A stretch of DNA of 10,660 nt from an uncultured Rhodospirillales bacterium (GTDB taxonomy: Bacteria > Pseudomonadota > Alphaproteobacteria > Acetobacterales > Acetobacteraceae), in assembly GCA_903844785.1 (NCBI GenBank), contig CAIMVB010000486.1, positions 1 through 10,660 on the forward strand, read 5' to 3'. A model generated the notes under the pieces. It had not been told where the DNA came from. It made no database searches and was given only the letters and a program-made list of their open reading frames with translations. A program made the translations under genes and the position numbers. Below, one piece after another: positions 5,854 through 10,660 of this stretch (its first letter is position 1; each line of letters starts with the position of its first letter).

Positions 5854-7263
5854 ATGACGCCAGCCGAATTGCTCGCCCCCATTGTGGGGCCGAAGAATTG
5901 CCTCATTGAGGATGCCGATATCGCCCCCTATGCGGTGGATTGGCGCGGAACCTATCGCGGCACCCCGCGCGCCGTGCTGCGCCCTGGTTCGGTTGAGGAG
6001 GTTGCGGCCTCTGTCCGTGCCTGCGCGGCCGCTGGGCTTGCCATTGTCCCGGCGGGTGGCCGGACCGGGCTTTGTGGTGGGGCGGTGGTGCAGGATAATG
6101 GCCCGCCAGCGGTGGTAATGAGCCTGGAGCGCTTGAACCGCATCCGCGATGTGGATGCGAAGGATTTCTCCCTGGTCGCTGAAGCGGGCTGCATTATCCA
6201 AAATGTGCAGGAAGCCGCCGCGGGGGCAGGCCGGCTTTTCCCCCTTTCCTGGGGCGCGCAGGGCTCGGCCATGGTGGGCGGCGCGCTTTCCACCAATGCG
6301 GGCGGCATTCGTACCATTCGTTGGGGCAATGCGCGGGATCTGGTGCTGGGGCTTGAAGTGGTGCTGCCCGATGGGCGCGTGCTGAATGATTTGCGCCGCG
6401 TGCGTAAGGATAATAGCGGCTATGCGCTGCGCCATTTGTTCCTGGGCGGGGAAGGCACGCTTGGCATTATCACTGCCGCAGCACTGCGCCTGGTGCCGGC
6501 CTTGAAACGCGTGGAAACCGCCTTTGTCGCCGTGCCATCGCCGGATGCCGCGCTTTCCTTGCTTTCGCGCATGCTGGAATCCGGCGCGGATGTGATTGCT
6601 TTCGAATTGATCCGCAAGGAATGCATGCAGGTGGTAGAACGCCATGGGCTGCGCACCCGTATGCCGATGGCGCTTGAAAGCCCTTGGTATGTCATGGTGG
6701 AAATCGCCGCCGCGCATCCCGCCGTGCCGCTTAAGGAAATGCTGGAAGATACTTTGGCGGAAGCGGCGGAGGCCGGCGATTGCACCGATGCCGTGCTGGC
6801 CGCGAATGAGGATCAGCGCGCCGGCTTCTGGCGCATTCGGGAAGATTACCCGGATTGCCAGCGCCGCAACGGCCCTTATGTCGGCACCGACACCGCCGTG
6901 CCAGTTTCTGCCGTGCCGCGCTTTCTGGCCCGCGTTGAAAAGGAATTAGTTGCCAATTGGCCAGAAGGTGAGTTGTTCATGATCGGCCATGCCGGGGATG
7001 GGAATATCCATCTTGGCATGGGCGCGCCTAAGGGCATGGAATACAAGGACTGGGCATCCCGCGCGGCGGGGCTTGAAGCGCTGGTCAATAGCATCGCGGT
7101 TGACATGGGCGGCAGCTTCAGCGCCGAACACGGCATTGGCCAATCCAAGCGCCACGCCATGGCATCGCTGAAAGACCCCGTGGCGCTGGATGTGATGCGT
7201 GCCATCAAGGGCGCGATTGACCCCGAAAGCCTGATGAACCCCGGCAAGATGCTGCCGGGGTAA
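5854..7263 (+). CDS. FAD-linked 2-hydroxyacid dehydrogenase (GlcD / D-lactate dehydrogenase type)
   Basis: This 469-residue protein has the vanillyl-alcohol-oxidase (PCMH) FAD-binding domain in its N-terminal half and an FAD-oxidase C domain after it. FAD-binding motifs are PAGGRTGLCGGA (66-77), GSAMVGGALSTNAGG (137-151) and GGEGTLGIIT (198-207). The metal and substrate site is formed by HAGDGNIH (379-386, two His) and EHGIG (425-429), followed by MNPGKMLP (461-468). This is the pattern of GlcD, cytochrome-linked D-lactate dehydrogenase and D-2-hydroxyglutarate dehydrogenase, which oxidise a 2-hydroxyacid to a 2-oxoacid and pass electrons to a quinone, cytochrome or electron-transfer flavoprotein. 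No GlcE/GlcF partner is adjacent. The frame is open from 5779, but ATG 5854 gives the family N-terminus and is preceded by GGAGG (5836-5840), a rather long 13-nt spacing. The longer start would read through the palindrome. It is divergent from the HisD-like operon and convergent with the next SDR. Confidence 0.88.
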   Translation: MTPAELLAPIVGPKNCLIEDADIAPYAVDWRGTYRGTPRAVLRPGSVEEVAASVRACAAAGLAIVPAGGRTGLCGGAVVQDNGPPAVVMSLERLNRIRDVDAKDFSLVAEAGCIIQNVQEAAAGAGRLFPLSWGAQGSAMVGGALSTNAGGIRTIRWGNARDLVLGLEVVLPDGRVLNDLRRVRKDNSGYALRHLFLGGEGTLGIITAAALRLVPALKRVETAFVAVPSPDAALSLLSRMLESGADVIAFELIRKECMQVVERHGLRTRMPMALESPWYVMVEIAAAHPAVPLKEMLEDTLAEAAEAGDCTDAVLAANEDQRAGFWRIREDYPDCQRRNGPYVGTDTAVPVSAVPRFLARVEKELVANWPEGELFMIGHAGDGNIHLGMGAPKGMEYKDWASRAAGLEALVNSIAVDMGGSFSAEHGIGQSKRHAMASLKDPVALDVMRAIKGAIDPESLMNPGKMLPG

Positions 7264-7277
7264 GTGCTGCCGGCGCG

Positions 7278-8030
7278 TTAAGTCAGAAACGCGCCGCCAT
7301 TCACATGAATGGTCTGGCCGGTGATATAACCACCCTCTGGCCCCGCCAGCATCCGCACCACATCGGCAATTTCGGCCACACTCGCCCGGCGGCGCATGGG
7401 AATGCCGCCATCAGCCAGCGTGCTGGGCATGGACCCCGCCGAGGCGCCGCGCACCGTATCCACCGCACCAGGCGCGACGCAATTGGCGCGAATGCCCTTG
7501 GGCGCCAATTCCACGGCCAATGCGCGCATCAAGCCTTCCAGCCCAGATTTGGAAGCCGAGACATGCGCGCGATTGGGCGTGCCGACATGGGTTGAAATGC
7601 CCGATAGCCCGATGATGGAACCACCCCCACGCGCTGTCATCTGCTGCGCGAAAGCCTGCGTAATGATAAAGGCGCCATCCAAAGCGACGGATAGGATTTC
7701 GCGCCATTCCGCGAAGGACATGTCCAGAAAGCTGGTCTGCCGCCTGAGCCCCGCATTGGTCACCAGAATATCCACCCCGCCGAATTGGGCCGCCACAGCA
7801 GCGGCCATGGCTGCCACTTCCTCGGGCTTGGTGATATCAGCGCGATAGGCCATGGCGCGGCCACCGGCGGCGGTGATTTCCTCCGCCACCGCTTTGATCG
7901 CGGCCTCATCCGAACGGCCATTCACCACAATGGCCGCGCCATCAGCGGCAAGCCTTAGCGCAATGGCGCGGCCGATATTCTTGCCCGCGCCGGTAACCAG
8001 CGCGACCTTACCCGCAAGCGGAGCATTCAT
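7278..8030 (-). CDS. SDR-fold protein lacking the canonical catalytic tetrad
   Basis: This 250-residue protein has the SDR Rossmann fold. The cofactor loop TGAGKNIG is at 13-20, D65 at the adenine pocket, TNAG at 91-94 instead of NNAG, and the C-terminal segment ITGQTIHVNGGAFLT is normal. When aligned with the canonical SDR encoded at 2821-3585, the catalytic Asn, Ser and Tyr become A116, G144 and V157; only the lysine (K161) remains. The reading HVSASK was checked codon by codon. I recall FabG-annotated SDR relatives with a similar HVxAxK pattern and a DTVRG motif, so this may be a divergent subfamily rather than a decaying gene. It could be a non-catalytic partner, a binding protein or an enzyme with another acid/base such as H156. 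ATG 8030 is chosen because GGAG lies 8 nt upstream; ATG 8036 is two codons longer. The frame stays open to 8306, but that would overlap the divergent monooxygenase gene. It is convergent with the FAD dehydrogenase gene, 14 nt away. Confidence 0.85.
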   Translation of the reverse strand: MNAPLAGKVALVTGAGKNIGRAIALRLAADGAAIVVNGRSDEAAIKAVAEEITAAGGRAMAYRADITKPEEVAAMAAAVAAQFGGVDILVTNAGLRRQTSFLDMSFAEWREILSVALDGAFIITQAFAQQMTARGGGSIIGLSGISTHVGTPNRAHVSASKSGLEGLMRALAVELAPKGIRANCVAPGAVDTVRGASAGSMPSTLADGGIPMRRRASVAEIADVVRMLAGPEGGYITGQTIHVNGGAFLT

Positions 8031-8081
8031 GAGCATTTCTCCATTTTCCTGTGGCAGAATAGGCGCATTCGGCCCCGGATG

Positions 8082-8104
8082 AAATCCACCACGGGGTGGG
8101 ATTT
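8082..8104. promoter_or_regulatory. Inverted repeat in SDR/monooxygenase divergent gap, candidate operator
   Basis: AAATCCACC (8082-8090) pairs with GGTGGGATTT (8095-8104) apart from one bulged G, with a 4-nt centre. It lies in the 153-nt divergent gap and overlaps the left edge of the proposed promoter of the monooxygenase gene, a typical place for repressor binding. The regulator is unknown. Confidence 0.35.
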
Positions 8105-8131
8105 GCGGCGCCGCGCGCGGGGGCTTAGGAT
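8103..8131 (+). promoter_or_regulatory. Possible sigma-70-type promoter for the monooxygenase gene
   Basis: TTGCGG (8103-8108) and TAGGAT (8126-8131) are 17 nt apart, matching three and four of six consensus bases. They lie 53 nt upstream of the start codon. The match is weak and found by eye only. Confidence 0.3.
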
Positions 8132-8183
8132 CATCGCATAAAAGGGCGCCGGACTGGGCGCGTAGGTTTGAAGGCGGAAACAT

Positions 8184-9950
8184 ATGCTGGTTATTTCGGA
8201 ACAAGGTATCGGTCACATCATCGAAGCTTGGCTTAAGCGCTTCAACGAAGCGTTGGCGGCGGGTGACAAAGCAGCGCTCAGCGCATTGTTTCGCGCTGAT
8301 AGCCATTGGCGCGATATCGTGGTGCTGGGCCGGCGTATCCGCACGGTCTCCGGCCAGGCAAAGCTGGTGGAAGCGCTGTTGGCGGCGGCGCAGGAAGCCG
8401 GCGCACGGGATTTCACGATTGATGAAGAACGCGCTGCACCACGCTTTGTGGAACGCGCCGGCGAAGACACGATCGAAGCCATACTGCGGTTCGAGACCAA
8501 AATCGGCACGGGTGCTGCGCTGCTGCGCTTGAAGCGCGCCGAAGCCTCAGGCGATGCGCCCGTGGCCTGGGTGCTGACCACCGCATTGGATAGCCTGCGC
8601 GGCATTGATGTGGACAGCATGCGCGAAGCGCGTGAAGAACCCGCCTTTGAACGGGAATTCAATGGCCCGAATTGGCTGGATAAGCGGCGCGAGGCAGCGC
8701 GTTTTGCCAACCGCGATCCCGCCGTGCTGATTGTGGGCGGCGGGCATGCCGGCATCACCGCCGCTGCCTGGCTCGGCGCGCTTAATATCGAAACGCTGAT
8801 TGTGGATCGCATGGCGCGGATCGGCGATAATTGGCGGCTGCGCTATCACGGCCTCAAGCTGCACAACCAGGTGCACAGCAACCACTTGCCTTTCCTGTCC
8901 TTCCCGAAGACCTGGCCGAAATATATCCCGAAGGACAAGATCGCCAATTGGCTCGAATCCTATGTCGAGACGATGGAGATCAATTTCTGGACTAAAACGA
9001 GCTTCGAAGGCGCGGAATATGACGCGGCGGCGAAAGGCTGGGTGGCGCGGTTGAAGCAGGCCGATGGCAGCGAACGCATCATGCGCCCGCGGCATATCAT
9101 CATGGCGACCAGCGTGAGCGGTACGCCGAGCCTGCCCGATATCCCAACGCTTGATCGCTTCAAGGGCAAGGTTGTGCATTCATCCGGCTTCAAGGATGGC
9201 GCGGAATGGAAGGACAAGCCGGTTTATGTTTTCGGCACCGGCACCAGCGCGCATGACATCACGCAGGATCTGCACGGCAATGGCGCCAAGGTGACGATGG
9301 TGCAGCGCAGCCCGACGCTGATTGTGAATGTGGAACCAAGCGCGCAGCTTTATGATGGCGTCTATTACGGCAAGGGCCCCACGCTCGAAGACCGTGATTT
9401 GATCAATGTGTCCTTCCCGCTGGAAGTGATGAAGCAGGCACATAAGATCCTGACGGATAAGACGCGTGAATTGGATAAGCCTTTGCTGGATGGGCTGGAG
9501 AAGATCGGCTTCCGGTTGGAATTCGGCGATAATGGCACCGGCTGGCCGCTGAAATATCGCTCTCGCGGTGGTGGCTATTACTTCAATGTTGGCTGTTCGG
9601 ATTTGCTGGTGCGCCGCGAAGTGGGCCTGATCCAGTATCACGACATCGCAGAATTCAACGCATCCGGCATGAAGATGAAGGATGGCCGCGAATTGCCGGC
9701 AGAGCTTTTGGTGCTCGCCACCGGCTATAAGGGCCAGGATCATCTGGTGCGCGGCTTCTTTGGTGATGCGGTGGCGGATCGCGTTGGTAAGGTCTGGGGC
9801 TTTGATGAAGCCGATCAGGAATTGCGCAACATGTGGATGGAAACGCCGCAGCAGGGCCTTTGGTTCACCGGCGGTTCCTTTGCGCAATGCCGGATGTATT
9901 CCAAATACCTCGCCATGCAGATCAAGGCGCGGGAAGAAGGGCTGGTTTGA
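8184..9950 (+). CDS. Flavin-containing monooxygenase-like protein with N-terminal NTF2/SnoaL-like domain
   Basis: This is a 588-residue two-domain protein. Residues 10-140 or so look like an NTF2/SnoaL-type alpha+beta barrel (IEAWLKRFNEALAAGDKAAL, then LFRADSHWRD). Residues 178-588 are an FMO/CzcO-type flavoprotein: FAD loop VGGGHAGI at 184-191, NWRLRYHGLKLHN (216-228), second nucleotide loop VFGTGTSAHDI at 349-359, and LATGYKG at 511-517. FKGKVVHSSGF (326-336) resembles the FMO/Baeyer-Villiger fingerprint FxGxxxHxxxW/Y with an aromatic shift, so NADPH-dependent oxygenation is likely. The substrate is unknown. The N-terminal domain may be a substrate-binding or dimerisation module; the architecture is recurrent in databases as far as I recall. 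ATG 8184 is preceded by AAGGCGG about 7 nt upstream. No signal peptide is seen. It is divergent from the tetrad-less SDR, and the stop is followed by a hairpin. Confidence 0.88.
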   Translation: MLVISEQGIGHIIEAWLKRFNEALAAGDKAALSALFRADSHWRDIVVLGRRIRTVSGQAKLVEALLAAAQEAGARDFTIDEERAAPRFVERAGEDTIEAILRFETKIGTGAALLRLKRAEASGDAPVAWVLTTALDSLRGIDVDSMREAREEPAFEREFNGPNWLDKRREAARFANRDPAVLIVGGGHAGITAAAWLGALNIETLIVDRMARIGDNWRLRYHGLKLHNQVHSNHLPFLSFPKTWPKYIPKDKIANWLESYVETMEINFWTKTSFEGAEYDAAAKGWVARLKQADGSERIMRPRHIIMATSVSGTPSLPDIPTLDRFKGKVVHSSGFKDGAEWKDKPVYVFGTGTSAHDITQDLHGNGAKVTMVQRSPTLIVNVEPSAQLYDGVYYGKGPTLEDRDLINVSFPLEVMKQAHKILTDKTRELDKPLLDGLEKIGFRLEFGDNGTGWPLKYRSRGGGYYFNVGCSDLLVRREVGLIQYHDIAEFNASGMKMKDGRELPAELLVLATGYKGQDHLVRGFFGDAVADRVGKVWGFDEADQELRNMWMETPQQGLWFTGGSFAQCRMYSKYLAMQIKAREEGLV

Positions 9951-9968
9951 TTAGAGTCTTGGTATGTT

Positions 9969-9988
9969 GCGGATCGTTGCCGATCCGC
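9969..9988 (+). terminator. Perfect 8-bp hairpin after the monooxygenase gene
   Basis: GCGGATCG (9969-9976) and CGATCCGC (9981-9988) pair perfectly around TTGC, 18 nt after the monooxygenase stop codon. There is no T-tract after it, so it is a terminator candidate or RNA-stabilising stem rather than a classical intrinsic terminator. Confidence 0.4.
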
Positions 9989-9991
9989 CCT

Positions 9992-10101
9992 CAAACGCCA
10001 GCGCGCGCCTCCGCGCGCTTGGCTTCGCCGCATAAGCGGCGTCGCCCATTCGGGCTCGCGCCCACCTGTGGTGGGCGTTAGAGTCGCCTACTTGGCGTTT
10101 G
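9992..10101. repeat. Nested hairpin array enclosed by a 9-bp inverted repeat
   Basis: The outer arms CAAACGCCA (9992-10000) and TGGCGTTTG (10093-10101) are exact reverse complements. Between them lie four hairpins in a row: AGCGCGCG/CGCGCGCT (10000-10007 with 10012-10019), CGCCGC/GCGGCG (10026-10031 with 10036-10041, loop ATAA), GCCC/GGGC (10044-10047 with 10052-10055), and CGCCCACC/GGTGGGCG (10059-10066 with 10070-10077, loop TGT). This accounts for nearly the whole gap between the monooxygenase and transporter genes. It could be a dispersed palindromic element, a bidirectional termination zone between convergent genes, or a structured RNA. Confidence 0.6.
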
Positions 10102-10106
10102 TCTCA

Positions 10107-10660
10107 CTAGCGCCCGCGCAGCGCCCACATAAGGCTTGCCGCGAAACCCGCCAGCAATATCCAGAAAACCGTCAGCGTCGCGCCGGCGCCGAAAGCATCC
10201 ATGGCGAAGCCTGCCATCAGCGGCGGGATGCAAAAGCCGATATGCGCTACCAGGAAAACGCCTGCCGCCGCGCGGGCGCGGTCCAGCCCGGCTTTTTCGG
10301 AAACGCCGGCAAGTCCGCCAATATATAAAAACCCATAAGCCGCGCTGCCCACCATGGCGCCGCCCAGCAATAGTGCGGGCAGCGCCGCATGCAGCGTGCC
10401 CCACATGACCAAACCTGCGCCCAGCACCAGCACCGGCAAGCCAATCAGCACCAGGCTACGCGCGGCGATGCGCGCCATCATCTGCTGCACCAAAGCCCCC
10501 ACCAAAATCATGAAGCACACGGCAAGCGGCCCAAGCCGCGGATAGCCAGCCTCGGTCAAGGCGGTCGGCACGGCGGTAATAACCGTACCCGTCACCGCCC
10601 AGGCGGCCAGCATACTCAGTGAAAGCGGCAAGGTGCCACGCGGAAAGCTTGGCATGCGCA
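10107..10660 (-). CDS. Membrane transporter, probably MFS, partial (C-terminal half)
   Basis: The frame continues past the right window edge and ends at TAG 10109-10107. About 184 residues are visible. The first in-frame ATG (10655) is probably internal, since the frame stays open to the edge and the N-terminal half of a transporter is missing. Six hydrophobic segments are visible, at about residues 11-33, 41-60, 67-86, 88-110, 128-150 and 154-178 counted from that methionine. A loop SEKAGLDRARAAAG follows the fourth segment, and the protein ends in a short basic tail (ALRGR). Six segments with this spacing match the second half of a 12-helix major facilitator in the inner membrane. The substrate cannot be inferred. 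It is convergent with the monooxygenase gene across the hairpin array. Other 6-helix or 12-helix carriers cannot be excluded. Confidence 0.75.
   Translation of the reverse strand, partial: RMPSFPRGTLPLSLSMLAAWAVTGTVITAVPTALTEAGYPRLGPLAVCFMILVGALVQQMMARIAARSLVLIGLPVLVLGAGLVMWGTLHAALPALLLGGAMVGSAAYGFLYIGGLAGVSEKAGLDRARAAAGVFLVAHIGFCIPPLMAGFAMDAFGAGATLTVFWILLAGFAASLMWALRGR

Noticed and set aside
5755..6717. 320-codon minus-strand open frame
   Set aside because: It is antisense to the FAD dehydrogenase gene and has a low-complexity His/Arg/Gln-rich translation with no recognisable motif.
8031..8306. N-terminal extension of the second SDR reading frame
   Set aside because: It would overlap the start of the divergent monooxygenase gene by about 120 nt, and the fold begins right after ATG 8030, which has its own GGAG.
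9180..9887. 235-codon minus-strand open frame
   Set aside because: It is antisense to the C-terminal half of the flavin monooxygenase, and its translation has no recognisable domain.
1..10660. tRNA genes, rRNA, CRISPR arrays, insertion sequences or phage genes
   Set aside because: I looked on both strands and saw no regularly spaced direct repeats, no transposase or integrase motifs and no cloverleaf with tRNA consensus bases.

Overview
The window is GC-rich and gene-dense. Codon choice, dispersed palindromic repeats and gene content suggest an alphaproteobacterium, plausibly Acetobacteraceae or another Rhodospirillales (inference; no rRNA or marker gene is present). It holds nine complete protein genes and two partial ones, with no tRNA, rRNA, CRISPR array or insertion sequence that I can see. 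No intergenic gap exceeds about 160 nt.

Left part (1-2820): the N-terminal third of an EpmB-type lysine 2,3-aminomutase runs off the left edge on the minus strand. It is divergent from epmA, so this is the pair that makes and attaches beta-lysine to elongation factor P. A dispersed palindromic repeat fills most of the 96-nt gap between them. epmA converges, 5 nt apart, on an FkbM-family methyltransferase gene. That gene is divergent from a stand-alone BLUF blue-light photoreceptor, whose stop codon overlaps a second copy of the repeat.

Middle part (2821-7263): a three-gene minus-strand operon encodes a HisD-superfamily dehydrogenase, a formyltransferase-fold protein and a canonical short-chain dehydrogenase (SDR). 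It is transcribed divergently from a GlcD/D-lactate-dehydrogenase-type FAD enzyme, with a 30-bp interrupted palindrome in the shared upstream region. The set reads as a catabolic module that oxidises a small hydroxylated compound. The HisD-like enzyme would oxidise an alcohol towards an acid and the FAD enzyme a 2-hydroxyacid to a 2-oxoacid. The substrate is unknown; a sulfopropanediol-type substrate is one testable idea.

Right part (7264-10660): a second SDR-fold protein keeps its cofactor-binding motifs but lacks three of the four usual catalytic residues. It is divergent from a flavin monooxygenase with an N-terminal NTF2/SnoaL-like domain. After that gene come 150 nt of stacked hairpins enclosed by a 9-bp inverted repeat, then the C-terminal half of a membrane transporter, probably MFS, that runs off the right edge.

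The observations most worth following are the SDR without its catalytic tetrad, the hairpin array at 9969-10101, the two-copy palindromic repeat, and the HisD-like/formyltransferase/SDR operon with its divergent FAD dehydrogenase.
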